A program made the translations under genes and the position numbers. The notes under the pieces are model-generated. The model made no database searches. It worked only from the letters and a program-made list of their open reading frames with translations, and was not told the DNA's origin. Of a DNA stretch of 64,000 nucleotides, positions 9,476 to 17,482 are shown in pieces (positions within the stretch are counted from its first letter, which is position 1; each line of letters begins with the position of its first letter). The stretch is from Aequorivita sublithincola DSM 14238 (GTDB taxonomy: Bacteria; Bacteroidota; Bacteroidia; Flavobacteriales; Flavobacteriaceae), in contig NC_018013.1 of NCBI RefSeq assembly GCF_000265385.1, positions 2,879,001 through 2,943,000 of the forward strand, in the 5' to 3' direction.

Positions 9476-9505
9476 AAAGCCCATCTTAATCGATGGGCTT
9501 TTTGT
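9476..9505 (+). terminator. Rho-independent terminator of the cold-shock gene
   Basis: AAAGCCCATC (9476-9485) pairs perfectly with GATGGGCTTT (9492-9501) around a six-base loop, followed by T residues. It begins 23 bases after the stop codon. Confidence 0.9.
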
Positions 9506-9583
9506 TTGCGGTATATTTAATAGTTTACCCACTCAAGCTCGTGTGCGCCGAAGCTTCAGCGAAGGTGTATAGCGAAGGAGGAA

Positions 9584-10225
9584 TTATTCAAAACTATACC
9601 GTTGCTCTACAGTAGAAGATGCATTCAGTAATTGATTGAATATTTTTATGTTATTAAAATCACGTGTTATATCGTCAGATACAGCGATTCCAGAAATTCC
9701 TGTTTCTAAAATGGCGGTTATGTCTGCTGTGGTAATTCCGCCATAGCCTATAATTGGCGTACCTGTTTTTAGTACGTCTGTAATAGCAGTATAGCCCATT
9801 AAACCTAAAGCTGAAGACGTATTCTCCTTAGTTGCTGATTCCCTAAAAGGTCCTAAACTAATATAGTTTACTTGTTTATCAAGTAAGGCTTCGCATTCAT
9901 CCATGGTATTTGCTATTCCTCCAATAAACTGCCAACTATATAAACGTTTTCTAGCTTCAGTAGGGAAGGCGTCGTTTTTTCCAAAATGCACCCCATCTGC
10001 TTTCACTTCTCTTGCTATTTTATAATTGTCGTTTATAATCAGCCTAGTTTGAAAATGGGAGGTCATTTCTCTAGCCTCACTGGCGAATTTTAAAAGCTTT
10101 TTTTCTGAAATCCCTTTTAACCGCAACTGCACTAATTCCGCCCCTGAAGTACAAGCCTTCTGAATATTTTCCAAATGCTCTTTTGGAGAATTGCCTTGAG
10201 ATATGTAATGTAGTTTAGGTATCAT
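9584..10225 (-). CDS. thiE: Thiamine phosphate synthase
   Basis: The 213-residue protein is a ThiE/TenI-family TIM barrel. ThiE couples hydroxymethylpyrimidine diphosphate to thiazole phosphate to give thiamine phosphate. Family landmarks are visible: VQLRLK near residue 32, LIINDNYKIA (phosphate and Mg2+ region), GVHFGKND, and the glycine-rich phosphate loop in PIIGYGGIT followed by GIAVSDDI. In ThiE the second of these loops is usually VHLGQxD and the last is more often VVSAI, so a TenI-like thiazole role is possible. No other thiamine genes and no TPP riboswitch are visible nearby. Confidence 0.8.
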   Translation of the reverse strand: MIPKLHYISQGNSPKEHLENIQKACTSGAELVQLRLKGISEKKLLKFASEAREMTSHFQTRLIINDNYKIAREVKADGVHFGKNDAFPTEARKRLYSWQFIGGIANTMDECEALLDKQVNYISLGPFRESATKENTSSALGLMGYTAITDVLKTGTPIIGYGGITTADITAILETGISGIAVSDDITRDFNNIKIFNQLLNASSTVEQRYSFE

Positions 10226-10313
10226 TGTATTTTAAATATTTTCAATATTTCAAAAAATCTGTCATCCACTTTCTGACTTCCGTCTTTTTCTAATCCCTAA
10301 TCCCTAATCCCAA

Positions 10314-10928
10314 TTACCCAATAGAAACCTTCTTCGAATACTCCATAAAATACCCTTCAAACCTTTTCAATATAGGATGCATTTTTTCTGAATAAAGTAC
10401 ATACTGGCATTTTTGAATACTTTGAGTTATAGACATTATAGCCTTATAGGATGATTGTTGCACTAAAAACTCCGCATCGTCAATACTGAATATCTTTAAA
10501 TCAGCGATACTTACTCCATTGGTTAAAAAGAGTTTATTCATAGATTTTGGGGTTGATATAAGGATGTCAACACCCATAGCGATTTCAGATTTTTGGACAT
10601 CGTTGTGCAATTCTTCATAACCAACGTAAACACGCAAGGAATTGTTTTTGGTATAGGCGAGAAAAGTATCGTATAGTTCCATAGCTATTTCCTTATTTTC
10701 TACAAGAACTAAGGCTCTTGGAGCGTTGCCAATGGCTCTGTATTTCAATTTTTGTAGCGTTGTAAGGATAAGCGTAGTTGTTTTTCCACTGTCTTTTGGA
10801 GCCGTGCAATATACATTGACACCACTTTTTATTATAGGAATACTCTTGCTTTGGAAAGGAGTAGGAGTTGTTATTTCAAACTGCGCTAGTTTTTCTTGTA
10901 TTTCGGGATGTAGTTTATTGAAGGGCAT
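10314..10928 (-). CDS. Half-size DEAD-box-like protein (N-terminal RecA domain only)
   Basis: This 204-residue protein matches just the first RecA-like domain of DEAD-box RNA helicases. The Q motif (TPTPFQ, Gln26), Walker A (APKDSGKTT, residues 43-51) and an ISTPKS motif Ib are present. Motif II is DDAE (residues 150-153) instead of DEAD, so the catalytic Glu is replaced by Asp. Motif III (SAT) and the whole C-terminal helicase domain are missing, so strand unwinding is not expected. The reading frame is clean and has a good promoter, so this looks like a stable short form rather than decay. It could bind RNA or regulate another helicase. Confidence 0.75.
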   Translation of the reverse strand: MPFNKLHPEIQEKLAQFEITTPTPFQSKSIPIIKSGVNVYCTAPKDSGKTTTLILTTLQKLKYRAIGNAPRALVLVENKEIAMELYDTFLAYTKNNSLRVYVGYEELHNDVQKSEIAMGVDILISTPKSMNKLFLTNGVSIADLKIFSIDDAEFLVQQSSYKAIMSITQSIQKCQYVLYSEKMHPILKRFEGYFMEYSKKVSIG

Positions 10929-10959
10929 ATTAAATTTTACAGATGAAGTCTTGGTCTAT

Positions 10960-10983
10960 TTTGTGCTAATTAGCACAAAGATA
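10960..10983 (-). promoter_or_regulatory. Promoter overlapping a 20-bp perfect palindrome before the DEAD-box-like gene
   Basis: On the minus strand TATCTTTG (10976-10983) matches the -7 consensus TAnnTTTG exactly. It overlaps TTTGTGCTAATTAGCACAAA (10960-10979), a perfect 20-bp palindrome that should cover the transcription start. The start codon is 31 bases farther on. The palindrome could be a repressor operator or a 5' leader hairpin. Confidence 0.6.
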
Positions 10984-11204
10984 CTGCCTACAAACGACAT
11001 AGGATGGGATGTTGGTTTTTTTTGAAGTCGGTGACTTTCTAGACGAGTTAATTCTCTATCCTAAGTTAATCAACTATTGTAATGATTCAGTTTTCTTTTG
11101 CCCAGTGAATAAGTTTTACCATAAAAGTTTATAAAACTGATTTTTGTCACATTCCTGCCCAAGTCCATATTGTATATTTACTATAATTTAAATGAAATCA
11201 CGAA

Positions 11205-11909
11205 ATGTCAGAATTAGCAGATGATTATTTGGACAATCACTACATCCACCGTAGCAATTGGTTGAGAGCAGCCGTCCTTGGAGCAAATGACGGAATTCTG
11301 TCAATTGCGAGTATTGCCATAGGGGTAAGTGCTGCAAGTACTTTAAGGGAGCCCATTATCTTGGCAACAGTAGCTGGATTAGTTGCTGGAGCGTTATCTA
11401 TGGCTGCGGGAGAATATGTTTCGGTGAGTTCTCAAACGGATGTTGAAAATGCCGACATTGAAAGGGAAAAACTTGAACTGGAGGAGATGCCTGAAATTGA
11501 ATTGCAACGACTCGCAGAAATTTATGAAAAACGAGGCTTAAAAAAACAAACCGCATTAACCGTAGCCAAGGAACTAACAGAAAAAGATGCCTTGGCCGCG
11601 CACGTTCGGGATGAGTTGGGTATAAATGAAATGAGCAAAGCGAACCCCATACAAGCCGCCCTTGCATCAGGAGCAGCCTTTACGGTTGGTGGTGTACTTC
11701 CTTTATTGGCAGTATTATTTCTACCATTAAATAACCTAGAATATTATCTATACGGTTCTGCTCTTTTATTCCTAATAATTTTAGGAGGGCTAGCCGCCAA
11801 AACTGGAGGTTCCAGTATTAAAAAGGCTGTTATTAGAATCACCTTCTGGGGCACTGTCGCCATGGGATTGACAGCCTTGGTGGGGTATTTGTTCAATGTG
11901 AATGTGTAA
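11205..11909 (+). CDS. VIT1/CCC1-family metal ion transporter
   Basis: The 234-residue inner-membrane protein belongs to the vacuolar iron transporter family, which moves Fe2+ or Mn2+ by proton exchange. The start is typical: HRSNWLRAAVLGANDGILS, with the Asp of the first helix. Two N-terminal membrane helices follow (to about residue 75, with the GALSMAAGEYVSV motif). The cytosolic metal-binding helical hairpin comes next, rich in Glu (DIEREKLELEEMPEIELQRL). The last three helices span about residues 148-230. The gene stands alone. A TATATTTA box at 11173-11180 is a possible -7 element. Confidence 0.92.
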   Translation: MSELADDYLDNHYIHRSNWLRAAVLGANDGILSIASIAIGVSAASTLREPIILATVAGLVAGALSMAAGEYVSVSSQTDVENADIEREKLELEEMPEIELQRLAEIYEKRGLKKQTALTVAKELTEKDALAAHVRDELGINEMSKANPIQAALASGAAFTVGGVLPLLAVLFLPLNNLEYYLYGSALLFLIILGGLAAKTGGSSIKKAVIRITFWGTVAMGLTALVGYLFNVNV

Positions 11910-12002
11910 TAAAGGCGACTGAGTTTTGAACAATTATGGAGCTTCAGAAGAGCCCTTTCAGGTCCTGGTGGAGAATATAATTTTTGATCTTATATAGCTG
12001 AA

Positions 12003-12308
12003 TTATATTTTTTGAAGAGGCGAGAGTTCATTAAGTTTCACCGGATGCCTATCTGGAGCGCTCAACTTTAAAGTTGATTCATATTCTTTATCAGTTAGTT
12101 GAAATTCCAAATAATCAACCCTTTGTCAAAAATTCCGATGAATATTATTGAAGAGTTTTTGAGCTAGTCTTATACATAAAATATCTTGGCTTAGTTTAAA
12201 ATTATGCTGTTTATGAGACAAATTAGTATTAAATTTTTTATATTTATTACTTATATCACTTAATTGTCTTAATTTTAAATAAGATAAATGTACATAAGAC
12301 GTATGACT
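12003..12308 (-). pseudogene. Decayed reading frame with one internal stop
   Basis: On the minus strand one frame is open from 12308 to the stop at 12003 except for a single TGA at 12126-12128. The 40 codons after the TGA look protein-like (LEFQLTDKEYESTLKL, then SAPDRHPVKLNELSPLQKI), and the 60 before it are Lys/Asn-rich. No clear start codon is present. I do not recognise the family. A broken gene is the simplest reading, but chance openness in AT-rich DNA cannot be excluded. Its upstream edge coincides with a short dispersed repeat. Confidence 0.35.
12292..12308. repeat. Copy 1 of a 17-base dispersed repeat
   Basis: ACATAAGACGTATGACT occurs here and again, identically, at 24348-24364. The second copy forms one arm of an inverted repeat. 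Confidence 0.6.
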
Positions 12309-12420
12309 TTATCAATTCTCATGAAATTAAGCATTTCAGTATTATTTTGTTTTAAGTCTATTAGAGGCTTCTGAACCAATAAGCATATTTTTAAATGTCT
12401 AATCCCTTAAAAACAGAAAG

Positions 12421-12915
12421 ATGAAAAAAGCCTTAAAAGTAATTTTAGTAATTGTAATTATTGCCTTCATTGCGATTCAGTTTATAAGACCTGTAATAAA
12501 TTCAGGCGAAGAAAATGTAGCGCACCAAATTACAGCGAACTATCAAGTGCCACAAGAAGTGCAGCAGCTCTTAAAGGTTTCTTGCTATGACTGTCATAGT
12601 AACACAACCCAATATCCTTGGTATTCCAAAATCCAACCAGTAGCTTGGATACTTGAAGATCATATATTGGAAGGTAAGGATGAATTGAATTTTTCTACGT
12701 TTATGAATTATCCAGTCTGGAGACAATACAAAAAATTTAAGGAAATAGAGAAAGAAGTAAAGGATGGCGAGATGCCACTAACTTCATACACTATTCTTCA
12801 CCGGGAAGCAATATTGAGTGAAGAACAAAAAATATTGATACAAAATTGGGCAGCCAATACAATGAAAGAAATGGAATCTGAAAATCCGGCAGAGAGTTTG
12901 GTAAAACCGAAATAA
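12421..12915 (+). CDS. Heme-binding domain protein (single CxxCH), membrane-anchored
   Basis: The 164-residue protein has an N-terminal hydrophobic segment (residues about 5-22) that can act as an uncleaved anchor. A compact domain with one c-type heme motif, CYDCH (Cys55, Cys58, His59), follows, ending in NTTQYPWYSKIQPVAWILE, which matches the Bacteroidota heme-binding domain family (PF14376-like). It should face the periplasm, where cytochrome c maturation attaches the heme. A Met-containing stretch (KDGEMP, about residue 121) may supply the second ligand. It may carry electrons or sense redox or gas ligands. No partner genes are adjacent. Confidence 0.85.
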   Translation: MKKALKVILVIVIIAFIAIQFIRPVINSGEENVAHQITANYQVPQEVQQLLKVSCYDCHSNTTQYPWYSKIQPVAWILEDHILEGKDELNFSTFMNYPVWRQYKKFKEIEKEVKDGEMPLTSYTILHREAILSEEQKILIQNWAANTMKEMESENPAESLVKPK

Positions 12916-12979
12916 ACTTGTTTTCTATATAATTAATGACTCTTACGTCTTTCATCAAGCTAAATTAAAAACTCTTAAC

Positions 12980-13031
12980 CTCTGCCTTCTTTGCGACTTG
13001 GCGGTGAAAAAATAACCGCGGAGGCGCAGAG
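12980..13031. repeat. Intergenic inverted repeat ending in CTCTGC / GCAGAG
   Basis: An imperfect long hairpin: CTCTGC at the left end matches GCAGAG at the right, and GGCGGT pairs with ACCGC around a GAAAAAATA loop. Related elements of the type CTTTGCG...CGCAAAG are widely dispersed in bacterial intergenic DNA. It is probably not specific to the neighbouring genes. Confidence 0.55.
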
Positions 13032-13167
13032 ATCACAAATTAAAAAAGCGTTTTAATCAAGGAAAGTCAGATTGTTCAACGAAAACTGGCTTGGCATTAT
13101 GATTTCGGCAAGTTCAGGGGGTTAGATCTGATAATTATTGGATACCCTCACCCTCACGTTTTTACAC

Positions 13168-13920
13168 TTACGCTTCCTCTTTAATAACTCCCGAAAGCAC
13201 CTCCCAAACAGTCTTAGCCAAAATTTTATGCCCTTCAGCAGTAGGGTGAATTCCATCATTCTGGTTTAATTTCTTAACTCCACCAACATCCTTCAGAATA
13301 AAAGGAATAAATGCCAAATCATTTTTAGAAGCCAAATCAGAGAAAACCTCCTTGAATTGTGTGGTGTAGTCGGCTCCCATATTTGGGGGCAATTGCATTC
13401 CCGCCAAAACAATTTTTGTATTGGGACTTTTTGCTTTTACTGCATCTATGATTGCTTGTAAGTTAGCTTTGGTTTCAGTGATAGCAACACCTCGAAGTCC
13501 GTCGTTGGCGCCGAGTTCTAAAATGAAGATGTCGATATCTTGGTTTAAAATCCAATCGATTCTACTTTTGCCACCTGCGGAAGTTTCCCCACTCACTCCA
13601 GAGTTTACAACTTGATAATTCAACCCCAATGAATCGATCTTAGTCTGAATAATTCCCGGAAAAGCATCGTTAGTATCATCTAAGCCATAGCCAGCAGTAA
13701 TACTATCGCCAAAAAATAGAATGGTTTTGCTAGAAGCCTTTTCAGAAGATTCAGTTTCTGTAGTTGCGTTTTCAGTTGCATTTAAAGTAGCTTTTGACTT
13801 TGTATCATTTCCGCAGGAAATCAAAACAAAAACGGTCAAGAAATAACAAAACTTTAAGAGGTTTCGATACGTCGAAACAGTTGGATTTAAAAGGCTTTGC
13901 GTAATTTTGGGATTCGGCAT
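13168..13920 (-). CDS. SGNH-hydrolase arylesterase lipoprotein (TesA-like)
   Basis: This 250-residue protein has a signal ending VLISC (Cys36) with a long preceding N-region, so it is probably a lipoprotein. A Thr/Ser/Glu-rich linker runs to about residue 64. The catalytic domain is of the TesA/GDSL type: block I GDSITAGYGL (Ser73), block II with its conserved Gly in NSGVSGETSAGG, block III GANDG and block V DGIHPTAEGH (Asp and His). This family hydrolyses short acyl or aryl esters and lysophospholipids in the periplasm. It is divergent, by 27 bases, from an ABC ATPase-permease pair. That is the same neighbourhood as E. coli tesA-ybbA-ybbP. Confidence 0.9.
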   Translation of the reverse strand: MPNPKITQSLLNPTVSTYRNLLKFCYFLTVFVLISCGNDTKSKATLNATENATTETESSEKASSKTILFFGDSITAGYGLDDTNDAFPGIIQTKIDSLGLNYQVVNSGVSGETSAGGKSRIDWILNQDIDIFILELGANDGLRGVAITETKANLQAIIDAVKAKSPNTKIVLAGMQLPPNMGADYTTQFKEVFSDLASKNDLAFIPFILKDVGGVKKLNQNDGIHPTAEGHKILAKTVWEVLSGVIKEEA

Positions 13921-13947
13921 ATTGTCGGAAATTATTATAAAATTTAA

Positions 13948-14637
13948 ATGACAAAGATATTAAAGATTAACGGACTAGAGCGCACTTACAATAGTGGTAA
14001 CAAGCAATTAACAGTCCTTCACAATGTTTCCTTCGAAGTTGTTAAGGGACAAACATTCTCCATCGTCGGACCATCAGGAAGTGGAAAGACTACCTTATTA
14101 GGCTTAGCTGCAGGCTTAGACACTCCCAATGCAGGCTCGGTGGAGCTATGCGGTCACGATCTAAGCACCCTCAACGAAGACGAACGCGCACAACTTCGAA
14201 ATGAACAAGTAGGTTTCATCTTCCAAGATTTTCAATTACTACCCACTTTAACTGCGCTGGAAAATGTAAGTGTGCCTTTAGAGCTTCAAGGCTCCAAAAA
14301 TGCAGTTAGCAAAGCAAAAGAATTATTAGAAAAAGTTGGTTTAGGAGACCGTATTCATCATTATCCCTCCCAATTATCAGGTGGCGAGCAGCAACGAGTG
14401 GCAGTGGCAAGAGCTTTTTCAAATAATCCTTCTATTTTATTTGCCGATGAACCTACTGGGAATCTAGATGAAGAAACTGGCCAGAAAGTAATACAGTTGC
14501 TCTTCAACCTCAATGAGGAAGCTGGAACTACATTGGTAATTATCACCCACGATTTAGATTTGGCTGCAAGAACGCAACAAATTCTAAGACTAAAAGGCGG
14601 ACAGATTTTAACCAATGAAACAACAGCCGTAGTTTGA
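13948..14637 (+). CDS. ABC transporter ATP-binding protein, YbbA/LolD-like
   Basis: The 229-residue ATPase has Walker A GPSGSGKTT, signature LSGGEQQRVAVARAF, Walker B ILFADEPTG and switch His in ITHDLDLA. Its closest functional class is the MacB/LolD/YbbA group, which drives FtsX-type permeases that act on lipids or lipoproteins in the envelope rather than moving small solutes. Its stop codon overlaps the permease start by four bases (TTGA), so the two are translationally coupled. With the divergent esterase, this suggests a lipid or ester-handling unit. Confidence 0.93.
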   Translation: MTKILKINGLERTYNSGNKQLTVLHNVSFEVVKGQTFSIVGPSGSGKTTLLGLAAGLDTPNAGSVELCGHDLSTLNEDERAQLRNEQVGFIFQDFQLLPTLTALENVSVPLELQGSKNAVSKAKELLEKVGLGDRIHHYPSQLSGGEQQRVAVARAFSNNPSILFADEPTGNLDEETGQKVIQLLFNLNEEAGTTLVIITHDLDLAARTQQILRLKGGQILTNETTAVV

Positions 14638-17177
14638 ACAAGTCACCGTTAAAATCAAAATACAACACCGCTTGGCTTTTCAAAATGGCTTGGCGCGATG
14701 CAAAAGCGAGTAGAATGCGATTGATGCTCTTTATGGCTTCCATTATCTTAGGAATTGCCGCAGTAGTTTCCATACAGTTGTTTAGCCAAAACCTTACAGA
14801 CAATATTCAACGCCATTCAAAATCCTTGATGGGTGCTGATTTTACTATTGACAGTGACGAGCTTCCCAATCCGCGTGCACAAGCAATTATTGACTCTTTG
14901 AAGCCCGACGCCTCCGAAATAAACTTTGTTTCCATGGTGGCTTTTCCTAAAAATGATGGCACTAAATTAGTGCGTGTTCGTGGTTTGCAAGGCGAATTTC
15001 CTTTTTACGGAAAACTTGATACAGAGCCTGTTGCAGCTGCTATTTCCTATCAAGCTTTAGGTGGTGCTTTGGTGGATGCCACTTTAATGTTGCAATACAA
15101 TTTGCAAGCTGGTGATTCAATTAAAATAGGTGAAATTACTTTGCCCTTAGCTGGCGCATTAAAGGCTATTCCGGGCAATTCAGCAGTTGCTACTTCGGTG
15201 GCACCTTTAGTAATTATCCCTTTTAGGTTTATAGAAGCTACTGAATTATTACAGTTTGGAAGCCGAAAAGAATATCGGTTTTTCTTTAAACAACCCAATA
15301 CAGATTTGTTGAGGTTGGAAGAAAAGCTCCAACCGATGCTAGAAGCAGAAAATGCAGATTTCGACACCCACACCAGAACTAGTAGCAGATTAGGCAAGCG
15401 TTACGATAATGTAGGCTCCTTCTTAAACCTAACCGCTTTTATTGCATTATTGCTTGGATGTGTAGGAATTGCCAGCTCGGTAAACATCTATATCAAAGAA
15501 AAAATAAAGGCGATTGCCATCCTAAAATGTCTGGGTGCCTCTAGAAAACAAAGCTTTCTGATTTTCTTAATCCAAATTGCAGGAATAGGAATTTTAGGCG
15601 GAATTATTGGGACTGCGATAGGAGTAGGGCTGCAAGAACTTTTCCCTATTGTATTAAAGGAATTTCTACCCTTCGAATTAACAATTAGTATTACCTCACA
15701 ACCCTTAATTATAGGCGTTTTTCTAGGCTTAGTAATGTCCGTTTTATTTGCTTTACTGCCGTTATTGCGCACTTGGTACGTTTCACCATTGGATGTGCTT
15801 CGGGTTAGCGGCGACACCTCAAAACAGTCAAGAAAGGCGAGTTATGTAGCCATTGCCGTGATTGTTTTGTTTTTATATGCCTTTTCCTTTTGGTTGCTAA
15901 AAGATTGGTTGTTTGCATTAGCCTTTATAGTCGCAATTATGCTAACCTTCGGGATTCTTTCAGGGATTGCAATTGCTACTATGAAATTGGTTAAGGCCTA
16001 TTTTCCGAAGGGAGCCGGATTTACTACAAGACAGAGTTTGCTGAATTTATTTCGCCCCAACAATCAAACTATCGTACTTTTGATTGCTATTGGCTTGGGT
16101 ACATTTTTAATAAGCACCCTATATTTTACTAAGGATATTTTACTGGATAAAGCCGAAATTGGCCAAACCTCCAAAAGTGTAAACCTTATAACTTTAGACG
16201 TACAACCAGACCAAGTAGATGAGGTTGCAAACACCTTTAAAGCAAATGACTTGCCGGTTTTAGACAATATTCCGCTGGTTACTATGCGAATGCACAGCAT
16301 AAAAAATGTGTTGGTAAATACCTTGCGAACCGATACTACCGCCCAAGTAAAATCGTGGCTTTTAAATCACGAATTTAGAACCACCTACCGCGCGAACCTC
16401 ATAGATTCTGAAGAAATTATAGCAGGCGAGTGGGTGCCTAATCAAAAGACAGACGAGATCATCCAAGTCTCCATCTCAGACAATCTTGCCGAAGATGCCA
16501 ATGTAAGCCTTGGCGACTCTATTGTTTTTAATGTGCAAGGCGTACTGATGGAAACCGTCATTAAAAGCATCCGAAAAGTAGATTGGGCAAACCTACAACC
16601 TAATTTTACAGTCCTTTTCCCCAGTGGCGTCTTGGAAAACGCGCCACAGTTTTATGTGCTAACCACTAATGCCCCAACTGAAGCCAGTTCAGCTAAATTG
16701 CAACGGGACTTGGTGAGTAAGTTCCCCAATGTTTCCGTTATAGATTTAAGGCAGATGTTTACGGTAGTAGAAGACATCCTCAACAAGGTATCTTGGATTA
16801 TTAATTTTATGGCATTTTTCAGCATCCTTACAGGGATTATTGTTTTAATTGGCTCGGTGCGCACCAGTAAATACCAGCGAATAAAAGAAAGTGTTCTCCT
16901 GCGAACCTTGGGCGCAAAAAACAAACAGATACTCACCATTACCGCCCTAGAATATCTATTTCTAGGAATTTTAGGCAGTCTTTTGGGAATCCTTTTGGCA
17001 CTAGTTAGCAGCTTGCTTTTGGCAATATTCGTATTTGAACAACCCTTTACACCTTCTCTAATCCCGTTCTTGGTTTTTCTACCTGGAATCTCTCTTTTGG
17101 TTTTGGGAATTGGGTTGAGTAATATTCGGGAGGTTTTGAGGAGTTCGCCTTTGGAGGTTTTGAGGAAGAGTGGGTAG
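14634..17177 (+). CDS. FtsX-type ABC permease, YbbP-like
   Basis: The 847-residue permease has one N-terminal helix (LMLFMASIILGIAAVVSIQLF), a large periplasmic domain, then two FtsX core units with transmembrane segments near residues 260-420 and 710-835, plus a central group near 405-500. This ten-helix, duplicated layout is that of YbbP. The start is taken as TTG at 14634 because it overlaps the ATPase stop in the usual way and places the first helix at a normal distance. An ATG at 14694 would lose 20 residues. The conserved FtsX phrase KYQRIKESVLLRTLGAKNKQ is present near the C-terminus. Long open frames on the opposite strand here are shadows. Confidence 0.92.
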   Translation: MNKSPLKSKYNTAWLFKMAWRDAKASRMRLMLFMASIILGIAAVVSIQLFSQNLTDNIQRHSKSLMGADFTIDSDELPNPRAQAIIDSLKPDASEINFVSMVAFPKNDGTKLVRVRGLQGEFPFYGKLDTEPVAAAISYQALGGALVDATLMLQYNLQAGDSIKIGEITLPLAGALKAIPGNSAVATSVAPLVIIPFRFIEATELLQFGSRKEYRFFFKQPNTDLLRLEEKLQPMLEAENADFDTHTRTSSRLGKRYDNVGSFLNLTAFIALLLGCVGIASSVNIYIKEKIKAIAILKCLGASRKQSFLIFLIQIAGIGILGGIIGTAIGVGLQELFPIVLKEFLPFELTISITSQPLIIGVFLGLVMSVLFALLPLLRTWYVSPLDVLRVSGDTSKQSRKASYVAIAVIVLFLYAFSFWLLKDWLFALAFIVAIMLTFGILSGIAIATMKLVKAYFPKGAGFTTRQSLLNLFRPNNQTIVLLIAIGLGTFLISTLYFTKDILLDKAEIGQTSKSVNLITLDVQPDQVDEVANTFKANDLPVLDNIPLVTMRMHSIKNVLVNTLRTDTTAQVKSWLLNHEFRTTYRANLIDSEEIIAGEWVPNQKTDEIIQVSISDNLAEDANVSLGDSIVFNVQGVLMETVIKSIRKVDWANLQPNFTVLFPSGVLENAPQFYVLTTNAPTEASSAKLQRDLVSKFPNVSVIDLRQMFTVVEDILNKVSWIINFMAFFSILTGIIVLIGSVRTSKYQRIKESVLLRTLGAKNKQILTITALEYLFLGILGSLLGILLALVSSLLLAIFVFEQPFTPSLIPFLVFLPGISLLVLGIGLSNIREVLRSSPLEVLRKSG

Positions 17178-17213
17178 ATTGTCATTTGAATTTTAATGAC
17201 GTATTGAATGTAG

Positions 17214-17426
17214 GATGCGAGCGAGACGCTTGCGCCAGCAGGGAATGAATATCAGTTGTGGAGTAATAAAGTTATTTGGGAGAAGATCAGTTATGTTCAC
17301 AATAATCCTGTAGCCGCAGGTTTGGCATATAGAGCTCAAAACTATGTTTATTGCAGTGCTTCGGATTATGCAGATGAAAAGGGTTTATTGGACGATATTG
17401 TAGTATTCTGCTATTTTGGAACCTGA
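17214..17426 (+). pseudogene. C-terminal remnant of a REP-associated (IS200-like Y1) transposase
   Basis: A 70-codon frame without a start translates to a typical tail of REP-associated tyrosine transposases. It contains ELW-like QLWSNKVIWEKISYVHNNP, then AGL and YCSASDYADEKGLLD. In complete proteins this follows the catalytic Tyr helix. Here the HUH motif and everything upstream are absent, and a TAG sits at 17211. The first residues (ETLAPAGNEYQ) are a plausible continuation of the family. This is a degraded mobile-element remnant at the end of the YbbP-like gene. Confidence 0.8.
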
Positions 17427-17435
17427 CTTAACAAA

Positions 17436-17463
17436 AAAAGGTTGCCCGTTAAGGCAACCTTTT
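17436..17463 (-). terminator. Rho-independent terminator of the DJ-1/PfpI gene
   Basis: AAAAGGTTGCC and GGCAACCTTTT pair perfectly (11 bp) around a six-base loop. A-runs flank the left side, so on the minus strand the stem ends in a U-run. It lies 20 bases past the stop at 17483 and may work in both directions. Confidence 0.85.
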
Positions 17464-17482
17464 CATCATAATAACAAAACCT

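Noticed and set aside
16652-17185. 177-codon open frame on the minus strand opposite the YbbP-like permease gene
   Set aside because: It is a shadow of the permease gene: no start context, no family pattern, and the plus-strand protein is clearly FtsX-like over the same bases.
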